Positions 10,999 through 19,961 of a DNA stretch of 64,000 bases are shown piece by piece (position 1 is the first letter of the stretch; every line of letters starts with the position of its first letter). The notes beneath the pieces were generated by a model. The model had not been told where the DNA came from. It ran no database searches and worked only from the letters and a program-made list of their open reading frames with translations. The translations under genes and the position numbers were made by a program. Source of the stretch: Campylobacter concisus (GTDB taxonomy: Bacteria; Campylobacterota; Campylobacteria; Campylobacterales; Campylobacteraceae); NCBI RefSeq assembly GCF_002913225.1, contig NZ_PPAW01000011.1, positions 1 through 64,000 of the forward strand, read 5' to 3'.

Positions 10999-11583
10999 AT
11001 GAAAAAGGCTGTCCTTTTATCCATGATCCTACTAACTACCAGCTTTTCTAAAGATCTTTTTGAGCTTGGGTTTGAAGCTTACAACAAAGGCGAGTTTGAT
11101 AAAGCCGCCAAACAATGGCAAAAAGCTTGCGACGATAATGTTGCTCGAGCTTGTCATAACTTAGGATTTTTATACGAGGATGCCAAAGGTGTAAAACAAG
11201 ACTATCACAAAGCAGCCGAGCTATATAAACGATCATGCGATGGTGGATTTGTTGGTAGTTGCCTAAATTTGGGTGTTTTATATATAAAAGATCAAGGGGT
11301 AGAACAAGACTATAACAAGGCTACCGAGCTATACAAAAAGGCTTGTGACGGCGACATCGCCGAAGCTTGCCATAACTTAGGTGCCTTATATGCGCTAGGC
11401 AAAGGCACAAAGCAGGACTATGACTCGGCAAAAAGATACGTTTTTAAAGCTTGCGCTCTAGGTTTCCAAGATGGGTGCGACTATCTTAATAAAATGATTG
11501 CCGCAGACGAGAATGATGAAAAGATTGAGATCATATTTAAAACTATGATTAAAACGATCAATCATCTAAAACAAATCGACTAA
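10999..11583 (+). CDS. secreted Sel1-repeat protein (HcpA-like)
   Basis: 194 residues with a signal peptide (MKKAVLLSMILLTTSFS) followed by about four Sel1-like/TPR repeats. Each carries paired cysteines of the CDxxxxxACHNLGxLY type, for example KACDDNVARACHNLGFLYED. Disulfide-bridged Sel1 proteins are abundant in Helicobacter and Campylobacter as Hcp proteins. Some bind beta-lactams or act in host interaction, but no function can be assigned here. A good ribosome site (GGAGAA) precedes the ATG. A second, smaller Sel1 protein sits in the mcc region (15992-16390). Confidence 0.8.
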   Translation: MKKAVLLSMILLTTSFSKDLFELGFEAYNKGEFDKAAKQWQKACDDNVARACHNLGFLYEDAKGVKQDYHKAAELYKRSCDGGFVGSCLNLGVLYIKDQGVEQDYNKATELYKKACDGDIAEACHNLGALYALGKGTKQDYDSAKRYVFKACALGFQDGCDYLNKMIAADENDEKIEIIFKTMIKTINHLKQID

Positions 11584-11593
11584 CTTCGTAAAT

Positions 11594-12103
11594 TTATATC
11601 TTATTTTCTGAAAGTAGGATGTTTATATATGGATTTAGCAGTGTTTCGCCGCGTGCTGCGTAGAGCAAGGCCTCTTTAAAGTAGTTGTCGTTTATGCCGT
11701 AAGTGTGAAACTCATACGCCCCTATGCCGTATCCCATCGGCGTGATATCGACCCTCGAGTACCAAGCATTTTGCGCTGGGATGTAGCGGTTTGTATCTCT
11801 TGAATAGACATATAATTTGATCTTATCTTTGCTCTTTTGCGCCATATACCAGATGAAAGAATTTGTGATGTCGTTAAAGAAGTAGATGTCGCCATTTGGC
11901 ATGATGGCCTGAGCTGTGTCGTTGTTATCGGCGATGAGCGTTCTGCTCTCATAACATATATATTTATTTGGCGTGAGTACCTCGATCGGCTCTGATTTGT
12001 CGCTATGTGAAACTAAAATTTTATCATCGCTTATGTCGGCATTGTAGGCAAGTACGGCTAAGACTAGAGCCAACAAACAAAGAGAAAAAATTTGCTTTAT
12101 CAA
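11594..12103 (-). CDS. mcc-region protein with N-terminal membrane anchor or signal
   Basis: Unrecognised protein of about 169 residues that begins with a hydrophobic helix (IKQIFSLCLLALVLAVLAY) and then a soluble, presumably periplasmic domain. The domain contains a region reading AIMPNGDIYFFNDITNSFIW. I place the start at TTG 12103, because it overlaps the previous stop (TTGA) and has AGAGGA upstream. A longer frame back to 12163 exists. It is the last gene of the run below the sulfite reductase cluster, so a role in MccA maturation or copper supply is guilt by association only. Confidence 0.6.
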   Translation of the reverse strand: MIKQIFSLCLLALVLAVLAYNADISDDKILVSHSDKSEPIEVLTPNKYICYESRTLIADNNDTAQAIMPNGDIYFFNDITNSFIWYMAQKSKDKIKLYVYSRDTNRYIPAQNAWYSRVDITPMGYGIGAYEFHTYGINDNYFKEALLYAARGETLLNPYINILLSENKI

Positions 12104-13053
12104 AATAAAAATCCTCTTAACAAATAGTATTTGAGCACGTAAAGCGAGCAGATCAGCACGCAAACACTTAGCCAGATCGATGAAAATTTAAGCTTGTGCG
12201 AGTAGTTTGTCTTTGTGATGATCTCCACAAGATATGGCATAAGGCCGTAAAAAACTCCCAAAAACAAACTGCCCCAGATAAGGTAGCCAACGTAAAAATA
12301 GTCGCTTCTTAGCATGCAGTATGGGCACTTGTGATTTGGCTGCTCATAAACATAAAGGCCAAAAAAGTAGGTGATGGCGTAGTAGCTAAGCACCAAAAAT
12401 AGCAAATTTACCACAAAGCTTGCCATGCTTTGCTTTAAGAAATTTAGCGCCAAAATGACAAAAAATAGCACGAAAAATACGCTCACTAAGCCAAAATTTG
12501 TATAGCCAAAAGGCAGCTTTGGAGCTTGAAAAGTGACAGAGCAGCAAAAGACTGGCACTTTTAGCGGGATGTTATAAAAAAACGAAATTTCTATGCCAAG
12601 CTCGAGCAGTATCATCACAAAAAGGCAGATGAAAATGGCATATTTTTTCTTTAGATATGGGAAATTTAGAGCCTGCAAGTCAAGTTTGTTTATAACCAGC
12701 CAGATACCAAGCCCAAAGATGAGCAAAATTTTAGTGAGCATCAAGATGCCGCCAAATTTATTTGAGCCGATCACGCCAGCCGAGCACATAGCCCCTGGCA
12801 CGATGTCAGAGAGCTCGTTTAGGCAAAGTGCGAAAAATACAAACAAAACGATCTTTGTGCAGACGCTAAAGAGCAAGATCGTATTTACAAGGTAGTTTTG
12901 CTTTTCAAGTGAGTATTGAAGCGATGTTAGCGCGTTATAATCCCACGACTTCATGATCCTGACGACGTAAAATAGCGAAATACTCATCAAAACTAACAGC
13001 ACAAACTCCGCTAACAAAAAGGCGATAACGGCGTTTGATAAAAATACACTCAT
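12100..13053 (-). CDS. polytopic membrane protein with CxxC, mcc region
   Basis: 317-residue integral membrane protein with about eight hydrophobic helices. A CPYC motif lies in a loop near residue 245 (NHKCPYCMLRSDYF), just before a membrane segment, and two more cysteines (VFCCS) lie earlier. I do not recognise the family. CxxC motifs next to membrane helices suggest metal (copper) or thiol-redox chemistry. It overlaps the ABC ATPase gene upstream by 4 nt (ATGA) and is thus translationally coupled to the transporter. Inference: part of metal or cofactor supply to MccA. Confidence 0.65.
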   Translation of the reverse strand: MSVFLSNAVIAFLLAEFVLLVLMSISLFYVVRIMKSWDYNALTSLQYSLEKQNYLVNTILLFSVCTKIVLFVFFALCLNELSDIVPGAMCSAGVIGSNKFGGILMLTKILLIFGLGIWLVINKLDLQALNFPYLKKKYAIFICLFVMILLELGIEISFFYNIPLKVPVFCCSVTFQAPKLPFGYTNFGLVSVFFVLFFVILALNFLKQSMASFVVNLLFLVLSYYAITYFFGLYVYEQPNHKCPYCMLRSDYFYVGYLIWGSLFLGVFYGLMPYLVEIITKTNYSHKLKFSSIWLSVCVLICSLYVLKYYLLRGFLF

Positions 13054-13718
13054 ACTATCTCTCCGTTTTGTAGGCTAACAACTCTATCTGTAGCGCCCAG
13101 CTCGTCAAAAATGCTATCGTGAGTGGCGACTATGACGCTTTTTTTAAGCGCCTTAAATGACTCTAACAAACCCAAAAACGCACGTGCGTTATCCCTATCT
13201 AAATTTGCCGTTGGCTCATCAGCCAAAATGATATCAGCGTCCATTGACAAAGCCCTAGCCACCGCACATCTTTGACGCTCGCCACCGCTTAAATTTGATA
13301 CGTTTTCATCTCTTTTGTGAGCGATATTTGCAAGCTCAAGAGCCCTTTTTATCATCTCCTCACGCGCATTTGCCTTGAAATTTGTTAGAGCAAACGGAGC
13401 TAACAAATTTTCATAGACGCTTAAGCCCTCTATGAGGTTAAAATTTTGAAAAACAAGCCCAAGCCTTTTATGTCTAAGCTCAGAGCAAAATGTGTCAGGC
13501 AGCTTTGCGATGTTAGTGCCGTCTATCAAAATTTCTCCGCTAGTTGGCTTTTGAAGTAGGGCTATGAGCGAGAGTAGGGTGCTTTTACCACTTCCACTAA
13601 CGCCTTTTAATATCACTAACTCGCCGTTATTAACATCTAAATTTATATTTTTTAGAGCGCAAAACTCGTTTTGTTTGCCTTGGTTATAAACTAGGCTAAC
13701 GCCTCTTACATTTATCAT
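13050..13718 (-). CDS. ABC transporter ATP-binding protein (LolD/MacB type)
   Basis: 222-residue cytoplasmic ATPase that pairs with the permease encoded just upstream (4-nt overlap). Walker A is GVSGSGKST, the Q-loop is LGLVFQNFNLIEGLSV, the signature is NLSGGERQR, Walker B is IILADEPTANLD, and the H-loop is ATHD. This is the MacB/LolD/FtsE class, whose partners transmit force across the membrane rather than import solutes. With the NosL-like gene two genes away the arrangement recalls NosDFYL, so copper-site assembly of MccA is a reasonable inference. Confidence 0.9.
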   Translation of the reverse strand: MINVRGVSLVYNQGKQNEFCALKNINLDVNNGELVILKGVSGSGKSTLLSLIALLQKPTSGEILIDGTNIAKLPDTFCSELRHKRLGLVFQNFNLIEGLSVYENLLAPFALTNFKANAREEMIKRALELANIAHKRDENVSNLSGGERQRCAVARALSMDADIILADEPTANLDRDNARAFLGLLESFKALKKSVIVATHDSIFDELGATDRVVSLQNGEIV

Positions 13719-14824
13719 TTTAGCCCCTCATTTATGTCGCCACACGCCACACGCCACGATGGGATAAGGACAAATGCCAAAAATGGTATGACACCAAAGA
13801 CAAAGATCAAAAAGAGCTTATCAAACTCCAAAATAGGCGTGAAATTTGTAAAATTTAAAAGCTCGTCGCCTAAAAATATCCCCTTTAAAAAAGGAGCATT
13901 TAAAACAAATACAAAGAGGTAAGCTAACATAACGCCAAGCAAAAAGGCGCTAACGCTAACGATGAAATTTTGTATAAATTTTAAAAAAATGATCTCTTTT
14001 ATACTAAAGCCGATACTTCGCAAAATGGCTATCTCGCGCTTTTTGTTGCCATAAGCAAGTGAAATTTGATTTTTAAGTAGCACGAAAAATATGAGCATAA
14101 CGCTAACATAAATACTCATAAAAATTCCGCCCTTATAGTAGTAAAGATGCCTAATGTTTGCCACCTCGTCTTCTATGCTAATGGCAAATGAGTTTGGATA
14201 TAAATTCTCTATCTTTAAGGCCACTTGGCTGATCTCGTCGGCATTTGGCACATCGACATAGAGCTTTGTGTACTCTTCGTCTTTTAAATTTAAGATAGCT
14301 CTTAGCGTTTTTGGATGTAAAAATATCGCATTATTTGTGATAAGAGCGCTTTGTTTTGGCATGGTTTTTAGAATTTTTACCGGTATCATGCGCTCTTCTG
14401 TTAAGAAGTTAAAGCTCTCATCGTAGTAAAGCTCGTTCATAGCAGCTTTTACGCCCTCACCAACGATCATCTCATCTTCTTTTAGGCTATCATCCTCATA
14501 TAGATGAAACCAGACGCGCTTTTGCACAAAGTAGTACTCCCCATCAACCACACCCCTAACGTCAGCCACGCCATCGATCTTTGAGATATCGTAGATGTAG
14601 CCAGGGTGCATGAGATCGTTTTTACCAGCACGAAACGCGCTAACAACGATACTTGATCTATCTTTTACCAAGCTTATAAGATCATGCTGGATCGAGCCAG
14701 AGATGAAAAGCACCGAGCTTAGCACGAAGATAATGAGCGCAAATAGACAAAAGCTAAAAAGGTGGTCCTTTTTGTCTTTAAAGAGCAGGACCACAGCATA
14801 GTTTATGAAATTTCTACTTATCAT
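13715..14824 (-). CDS. ABC transporter permease (FtsX/MacB-like)
   Basis: 369-residue permease: one N-terminal membrane helix (about residues 22-45), a large periplasmic domain (about 45-250), and three C-terminal helices with the FtsX-type segment KKREIAILRSIGFSIKEI between them. This is the MacB/FtsX topology. ATG 14824 is preferred over a TTG at 14830. It overlaps the small upstream membrane gene by 11 nt and the ATPase gene by 4 nt. The transported or manipulated substrate is not evident from sequence. Context points to maturation of the periplasmic sulfite reductase. Confidence 0.85.
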   Translation of the reverse strand: MISRNFINYAVVLLFKDKKDHLFSFCLFALIIFVLSSVLFISGSIQHDLISLVKDRSSIVVSAFRAGKNDLMHPGYIYDISKIDGVADVRGVVDGEYYFVQKRVWFHLYEDDSLKEDEMIVGEGVKAAMNELYYDESFNFLTEERMIPVKILKTMPKQSALITNNAIFLHPKTLRAILNLKDEEYTKLYVDVPNADEISQVALKIENLYPNSFAISIEDEVANIRHLYYYKGGIFMSIYVSVMLIFFVLLKNQISLAYGNKKREIAILRSIGFSIKEIIFLKFIQNFIVSVSAFLLGVMLAYLFVFVLNAPFLKGIFLGDELLNFTNFTPILEFDKLFLIFVFGVIPFLAFVLIPSWRVACGDINEGLK

Positions 14825-14999
14825 AGACAAAGCCTTTTTGCTCTTTTAGGCTAAAGCTAGAAGCTAAATTTGCCCTTGTTATCTTTGAAATTTCTCTTAG
14901 CTCATCTTGCTTTGCTTTGCGGTCAAAGCTAAGGTAGTGCGCTGCCAAAAGCGTGTAAGAGAGCCCAAAAAATAACGCCAAAAATGCTAGAAATTTCAC
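14814..14999 (-). CDS. small single-pass membrane protein, mcc region
   Basis: About 61 residues with one N-terminal hydrophobic helix (KFLAFLALFFGLSYTLLAAH) and a charged periplasmic tail. The start is probably GTG 14999, just behind the NosL-like stop (15001); TTG 15011 is an alternative that overlaps that gene. It is sandwiched between the NosL-like gene and the permease with overlaps, so it is probably a subunit or assembly partner of that module. I do not recognise it. Confidence 0.55.
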   Translation of the reverse strand: MKFLAFLALFFGLSYTLLAAHYLSFDRKAKQDELREISKITRANLASSFSLKEQKGFVYDK

Positions 15000-15000
15000 T

Positions 15001-15459
15001 TTATTTACCAATATAAGTCTTTATCTCGTCAAATTTTATGACACCTTTGCCAGCGTGATCTTTCATAAAGCTCTGAGCCTTTGCTTCGTCTTTAAATGGG
15101 ATAAACTCCTCGCCCATCGGTCCAAAAACATTTGAGCCATAAACGTAAAACGCCTCTTTTGCATCAAGCTTTTCAAGCGTGTAATAATCGCTCACATAAG
15201 CCTCTTTCGCCACCTCATCAGCGAAGTAAAAGTGCGCCATATCTTTTACGCCGTCAAAGTAATAGTCCTTGCCACCAGCCTTTATAAGTGTCGCCCACTG
15301 CTTGTTTTTTATAGGCATGCCACACACCGCACATCTTGCGTCCTTTGGCAGCTCGATGCGCTCTTTTGCCCCTTTATAGGCGTTTATATTTGCCTCACTC
15401 GTCAAATTTCCAGCCCACAAGGCAAAAACCGCACTAAGCAACAAAGCTATAAATTTCAT
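15001..15459 (-). CDS. NosL-family copper-binding protein
   Basis: 152-residue exported protein (signal MKFIALLLSAVFALWAG). The NosL signature CAVCGMPIK (about residues 43-51) and the YYFDGVKDMAHFYF motif after it identify a NosL/copper-chaperone domain. Classical NosL delivers Cu(I) to nitrous oxide reductase, but no nosZ is present. MccA of Wolinella needs Cu(I) at its active site, so this is the most plausible copper donor for MccA (inference). The signal peptide lacks a clear lipobox, unlike many NosL lipoproteins. It overlaps both neighbours. Confidence 0.85.
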   Translation of the reverse strand: MKFIALLLSAVFALWAGNLTSEANINAYKGAKERIELPKDARCAVCGMPIKNKQWATLIKAGGKDYYFDGVKDMAHFYFADEVAKEAYVSDYYTLEKLDAKEAFYVYGSNVFGPMGEEFIPFKDEAKAQSFMKDHAGKGVIKFDEIKTYIGK

Positions 15460-15992
15460 CTTATCTCCTTTAATCTCTCTTTTTCTAACTCGCCCTTTTC
15501 ATAGAGCTTTTTTAACATCTCATCATCAAAGTCTATCTCGTAGTAGCCCTTTACAAACTCGCTAAATTTATCAAAATCATCAAAGACATATCCAAGCAGC
15601 CAGCGTCCGCCGTTATTGCCACCGACTAAATTTTGATACTCCGCGCCGTCATACCAGATAAAAAAAGTCGTTTGCTCTATCTCATCTGGCAAGAAGTAAG
15701 AGCGAAATTTAGCAGCCTCGCCACTATAAATTTGCTCTACCACACTTTTGTCTGTGCTTAGCGAATTTAGCTCATTTTCGTGATCAAACCCCCTAACAAG
15801 TACCGCCTCGCGCGTAAATATCACGTCTAGTAGATCACCCTGCCCGTTATCTACCACGTATCTTAGACTATTTTCATCCTTTCTTTTAGAAATGAGCCTT
15901 AGATACTCTTCTCCTGGCTCTAAAAAAGCACTATCAAGTAGATAAAGTGCCTCTAGGCTCGCCTGCATATTGCCCCAGTTTTTAAAACTCAT
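15456..15992 (-). CDS. conserved-looking cytoplasmic protein, mcc region
   Basis: 178 residues from ATG 15992 (MSFKNWGNMQASLEALYLLD), whose start overlaps the stop of the Sel1 gene as TGATG. No signal peptide or membrane segment. The composition is acidic and aromatic, with a C-terminal charged helix (LKKLYEKGELEKERLKEIR). I do not recognise a family. The 3' end overlaps the NosL-like gene by 4 nt, so it is coupled on both sides. A cytoplasmic protein here could be an adaptor for the transporter or a chaperone. Confidence 0.6.
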   Translation of the reverse strand: MSFKNWGNMQASLEALYLLDSAFLEPGEEYLRLISKRKDENSLRYVVDNGQGDLLDVIFTREAVLVRGFDHENELNSLSTDKSVVEQIYSGEAAKFRSYFLPDEIEQTTFFIWYDGAEYQNLVGGNNGGRWLLGYVFDDFDKFSEFVKGYYEIDFDDEMLKKLYEKGELEKERLKEIR

Positions 15993-16390
15993 CAATGTTT
16001 TCCTAAAATTTCTAAATTCTCGCACGCCTCTTTTAGGCCATTTTTGCAGCTTTTAGTAAAAATTTCACGTGCTTTTTCCACGTCTTCTTTCACGCCTTTG
16101 CCATTTTCATAGACATAACCAAGGTTGCTGCAAGCCATAGAGAAATTTTGATCACAAGCCTTTTCATAAAGCATAGCTGCCTTTGCCTCGTCCTTTTTGA
16201 CGTTGCCGTCGCCCCTGCTGTAAAGCACAGCTAGGTTGTAGCAGCCTGATGCCTTATTCTCTTTGTCGCAAGCATCTTCATAAATTTGCGCTAGTTTGTT
16301 GTGATCATCTTTTACGCTTAAAGCCTCTTTGATATAGCCAGCATTTAAAACGCACAAACTAGCAGCCAGTAAAATCAAACTCTTCATCAT
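15992..16390 (-). CDS. secreted Sel1-repeat protein, mcc region
   Basis: 132 residues: a signal peptide (MMKSLILLAASLCVLNAG) and about three Sel1 repeats with regularly spaced cysteine pairs (ACDKENKASGCYNLAVLYSR, ACDQNFSMACSNLGYVYENG). It is periplasmic if the signal is cleaved, with predicted intra-repeat disulfides. It lies 5 bp after ccsA1 with AGGAG as ribosome site, so it is transcribed with the mcc genes. A scaffold or adaptor role in MccA assembly is possible but unsupported. Confidence 0.75.
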   Translation of the reverse strand: MMKSLILLAASLCVLNAGYIKEALSVKDDHNKLAQIYEDACDKENKASGCYNLAVLYSRGDGNVKKDEAKAAMLYEKACDQNFSMACSNLGYVYENGKGVKEDVEKAREIFTKSCKNGLKEACENLEILGKH

Positions 16391-16395
16391 ATCTC

Positions 16396-19014
16396 CTAAA
16401 CTACTTTTATATCTCTGCCACGATAAGCTAGGGCGATCAGCAAGGCAAGAGCCGCTAAAATCAAGTATATTAGCCCTGAGATGCCAAAGCTCTCACCATT
16501 TGCGTATGAGTGAAGCCCGCTAAGGTAGAAATTTACTCCAAAATATGTAAAAAGCACCGAAGCAAATGATAGCACGCTAGCCGTTAAAAAGGCAAAAACG
16601 CCCCTAAGCTTTGGTATAAACCTTAAGTGAAGCACTATGGCATAGACGATGATCGTTATATATGACCAGCTCTCTTTGCTATCCCAGCCCCAGTATCTGC
16701 CCCAGCTCTCATTCGCCCAGACGCCACCAAGGAAATTTCCGATAGTTAGCAAGCTAAGACCTATGATGAGGCTTAGCTCGTCGGTGGCGGCTAGGTATCT
16801 TATCTGCTCGCTAAGCTTTTGCTCATTTTTGTCATTTTTTAGAGCCATCAAGATAAGTCCCACAAGCCCCAGCACAAAGCCAAAGCCCAAAAAGCCGTAG
16901 CTTGCTGTGATGACGCTTACATGCACGCTAAGCCAAAATGACTTTAAAACTGGGACCAAATTTGTTATCTGTGGATTTATAAAATTTAGATGAGCTACTA
17001 GCAAGCTAACACTTGCAAAGAGCGAAGCAGCGCCTAGTGCGAAGTTTTGATGCTTGAAAAATAGCACTCCAGCTAGCACGCTTATAAGCGAGATATAGAC
17101 TAAACTCTCATAAGCATCGCTCCAAGGTGCGTGACCTGAGATGTAAGCGCGTAGGGCTAAATTTAGAGCATGCACTACAAATGCAGTGAAAAATGCAAGG
17201 CTAAGCGCTCTTTCAAATCTAAATTTCCTTCCAAAAAATAGCCTATAAAAGCCAAGGGCGAGCGAGGCAAGAGCTAGGATCATATAAAAATAGATAAGAA
17301 ATTTAAATATCTCCATTTGGTTATAGAGCACTTCAAGGCCGACTTTTGCCTCGCTTGGCGCAAGAGAGCCCAAAACGCCTCTTTGAAAGCTTGAAATTTG
17401 CTCCAAGCTCTTATCAGCCTCTTTGCACTCGCCTTCTTGCACGCAAAGGCTTAAATTTCCTATGTAGCTACTTAAAACATTTTTAAATTCGTTTGGAATT
17501 TCATTTGAGCCAAAGGCTTCATTGACTGATAGCCACGTGATAGTATCATTATTTTTAGCTGGGATAAATTTTAAAATTTCTCCCTTTAGCGCAAGGTATA
17601 AGACATTTAGCCTCTCGTCAAATTTAATGACATCGCTATCAAATTTATCTCTTTTTGAGGCGGATTTTTCATTTGCAGCCTCTACAAATTTAGCCAGCTT
17701 ATACTCGCCATTTTCGTTAAAAACGTCATTAAAGCTAGCAAATTTCTCACTAACTCCAAGAAGCTCGCCCACGCGATCGCTTGTGATCTTTACTATCCTT
17801 TTATCCATCCACTCTTGTGGCGAGATGGCAAAAGAGAGCATGAGCTCATCACTACTAAGCCCAAAGAGCGTCGTTTTGGTTGAAATTTTGCTAATCACTG
17901 CCCTTGTATAAGAGCCAGCTGGTGCGATCCTGCTATCAGTTTGAACTAAAATTTTGGCAAATTTATCTGCATGAGCTTTAAAATTTACAGCCTCATCGCT
18001 TGCGAAATTTGGCGTGGCATTTAGTAAAAGTAGAGCCAAAAATGCAAGCTGAGTGCCTTTTATGAAGTTACAAAGTCTAAAAAATCGGCTCTTTTTGCTA
18101 AATAAATTTCCCACAAAGCCAAGGCAAAGCAGAAAATATCCGATGTAAGTTGGCACTTTACCAGGATCAAAGCTGATCTCAAAGGCGCTTCCAAGCTCGT
18201 CAGCGTCGTATGATGACTGAAAAATTTTATAGCCCATGATGCTTAGTGGGTGATTTAGTGAAATTTCATGCTGGGCACCTGCAATGCTTACTTTGCTCGT
18301 GTAAGATGATGGGCTATTTAGCCCTGCGTAGCGCTCTAGGATAAATTTATCAAGCCTTAGTGAAAATGGTAAATTTATCGCTCGTGAGCTAAAGTAAAAT
18401 TTCGCCTCTTGCCCATCAAAGCTTAAAATGCTTGGCTCAAGATCGTATCCAGCTCCGCCTTTTAGCTTGGCGCTCTTGCTCTTTTCATTAGCAAAGCCAG
18501 CCTCTATGCTAAGCGTGGCTGGAGCGTTTTTCTCATCCTTTTTGTAGCCAGTTATCTTTATCTCAAATTCTTTGCCATTTATATCTTTTTTGAAGCCAAA
18601 GTCGTTTTTGCCAAGCAGACTAAGTTTTAGTGGATATTCAAAATTTTCATTTGAAATTTGCACTCTCAAATATGGCTTTGTACTTTGCATATAGTTGCCG
18701 CTCTCGCCCACTCTAAGATGCAATACACCCTCTTCGCCAAAGTATCTTGTAAGCGCAGCACCGATGAAGATCAGAATAAAAGCAAGATGTATCAAAAATG
18801 CGCCAAATTTCTTATACATCTTGGTTTTTACGATGCTAATGGCTAAGCAAATAACGCAAGCTGCCATGACGCACTCGTACCAGAGCGCTTCATAAACAAG
18901 CACTCTAGCCGTTTGTGTGTCATAAAAATTTTCCAAAAAGGTCGCCACCCCTGCACCAAAAGCAAGGATAAATAATAATATTAAAGACAAGCGATAAATG
19001 TTTAAAATTTTCAT
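16396..19014 (-). CDS. ccsA1: CcsBA-type cytochrome c heme lyase CcsA1
   Basis: System II cytochrome c synthase: a fused ResB/CcsB plus ResC/CcsA protein of about 872 residues with an N-terminal four-helix ResB part, a large periplasmic domain, and a C-terminal CcsA part. The CcsA part carries the heme-handling WWD motif (WANESWGRYWGWDSKESW, about residue 760). In Wolinella, CcsA1 is dedicated to the unusual CX15CH heme of MccA. Its place directly behind mccD here, in a genome whose mccA has the same CX15CH site, supports the same job. ATG 19014 is preferred over GTG 19017. Confidence 0.93.
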   Translation of the reverse strand: MKILNIYRLSLILLFILAFGAGVATFLENFYDTQTARVLVYEALWYECVMAACVICLAISIVKTKMYKKFGAFLIHLAFILIFIGAALTRYFGEEGVLHLRVGESGNYMQSTKPYLRVQISNENFEYPLKLSLLGKNDFGFKKDINGKEFEIKITGYKKDEKNAPATLSIEAGFANEKSKSAKLKGGAGYDLEPSILSFDGQEAKFYFSSRAINLPFSLRLDKFILERYAGLNSPSSYTSKVSIAGAQHEISLNHPLSIMGYKIFQSSYDADELGSAFEISFDPGKVPTYIGYFLLCLGFVGNLFSKKSRFFRLCNFIKGTQLAFLALLLLNATPNFASDEAVNFKAHADKFAKILVQTDSRIAPAGSYTRAVISKISTKTTLFGLSSDELMLSFAISPQEWMDKRIVKITSDRVGELLGVSEKFASFNDVFNENGEYKLAKFVEAANEKSASKRDKFDSDVIKFDERLNVLYLALKGEILKFIPAKNNDTITWLSVNEAFGSNEIPNEFKNVLSSYIGNLSLCVQEGECKEADKSLEQISSFQRGVLGSLAPSEAKVGLEVLYNQMEIFKFLIYFYMILALASLALGFYRLFFGRKFRFERALSLAFFTAFVVHALNLALRAYISGHAPWSDAYESLVYISLISVLAGVLFFKHQNFALGAASLFASVSLLVAHLNFINPQITNLVPVLKSFWLSVHVSVITASYGFLGFGFVLGLVGLILMALKNDKNEQKLSEQIRYLAATDELSLIIGLSLLTIGNFLGGVWANESWGRYWGWDSKESWSYITIIVYAIVLHLRFIPKLRGVFAFLTASVLSFASVLFTYFGVNFYLSGLHSYANGESFGISGLIYLILAALALLIALAYRGRDIKVV

Positions 19015-19030
19015 CACCTGCCCTTAAGCC

Positions 19031-19960
19031 TTAAATGCTATAAGTCTGTCCTGCATAAAGTATAAAAACCCTAAGCAATAAAACGCCAACGACTGCTGCA
19101 AATGAGCCAAGGTAGAAGCTAAATTTCATCTTGCCAAGTGCGAAATTTAAAACAAGAGGCAAGACAAAGCCAACTAAAACAACCCCGAGCCAGAAGAAAT
19201 TTGCCCAAACTCCACTATAAAATGCAACTGCCGCGCCTTGCTGATAGCTTGAACCAAGCAAAAGTGAGACAAAAAGCATTAAAATGAGTAAAATTTCAGC
19301 GCATAAGACGTAAAACTCCACGCCATGAAGCGAGCCAAGGTCGCTTGAGTGTGGATCTTCTTTGAAAAATAGTGCCGCTATCAAGCTGCTGCCACTTATG
19401 CCAGCACTTAGTCCTGAAGCTATGAAAAGCGCTGGTAAAACAGCGGTGTTTAAAAGTGGAAATCTAATAAGCACCGAGATCAAAAAGCCTGTATATGCGC
19501 AAATGATAACCGCAAAAAGCAAGCAAAGCGCACTTAAAAGCGGGTAGAGGGGATTTAAAATTTTCATTATGCCATCAAAGATGCCACAAAAAGATTTTAA
19601 CTCCGTGCTAAACGCATACAAACACATCAAAAAGCTAAGCGGTATAAATACGCAAAGTCCAGCTACTCCGATAGACATAACTGATGTGAAGTTGTAATTA
19701 ATCAAAATTTTCCAAAACAAAAGTGGTTTTTCAAGATCAGCTATCAAGCAAACCATACCAAGCATGATGCTAACAAAGGCTAGAAGCGAAGCAGCCTTGA
19801 AAAATGGGCTAAAGCCATCTTGTCTTTTGTAGCGCTTTAGAAGTATGGCAGCTATTAGCGCTCCGCCACTCATACCAGCTAGCAAAAGATAAACAGCGAT
19901 CGGCCAGCCCCACTCAACTGCGTGCGAAAATGTCGCAGTGAAATTTAATGCACCATCCAT
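19031..19960 (-). CDS. mccD: NrfD-like quinol dehydrogenase membrane subunit MccD
   Basis: 309 residues with about eight transmembrane helices, NrfD/PsrC family. It should oxidise menaquinol in the inner membrane and pass electrons to the iron-sulfur protein MccC. No heme motifs are present, as expected for NrfD. The gene is 1 bp after mccC and 16 bp before ccsA1, the same order as the Wolinella mccABCD-ccsA1 cluster (recalled from the literature on that organism). Confidence 0.92.
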   Translation of the reverse strand: MDGALNFTATFSHAVEWGWPIAVYLLLAGMSGGALIAAILLKRYKRQDGFSPFFKAASLLAFVSIMLGMVCLIADLEKPLLFWKILINYNFTSVMSIGVAGLCVFIPLSFLMCLYAFSTELKSFCGIFDGIMKILNPLYPLLSALCLLFAVIICAYTGFLISVLIRFPLLNTAVLPALFIASGLSAGISGSSLIAALFFKEDPHSSDLGSLHGVEFYVLCAEILLILMLFVSLLLGSSYQQGAAVAFYSGVWANFFWLGVVLVGFVLPLVLNFALGKMKFSFYLGSFAAVVGVLLLRVFILYAGQTYSI

Positions 19961-19961
19961 C

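Noticed and set aside
15001-15459. NosL-like gene as evidence of nitrous oxide reduction
   Set aside because: No nosZ or nosD in the window; the gene lies in the sulfite cluster, so it is read as a copper donor for MccA instead.
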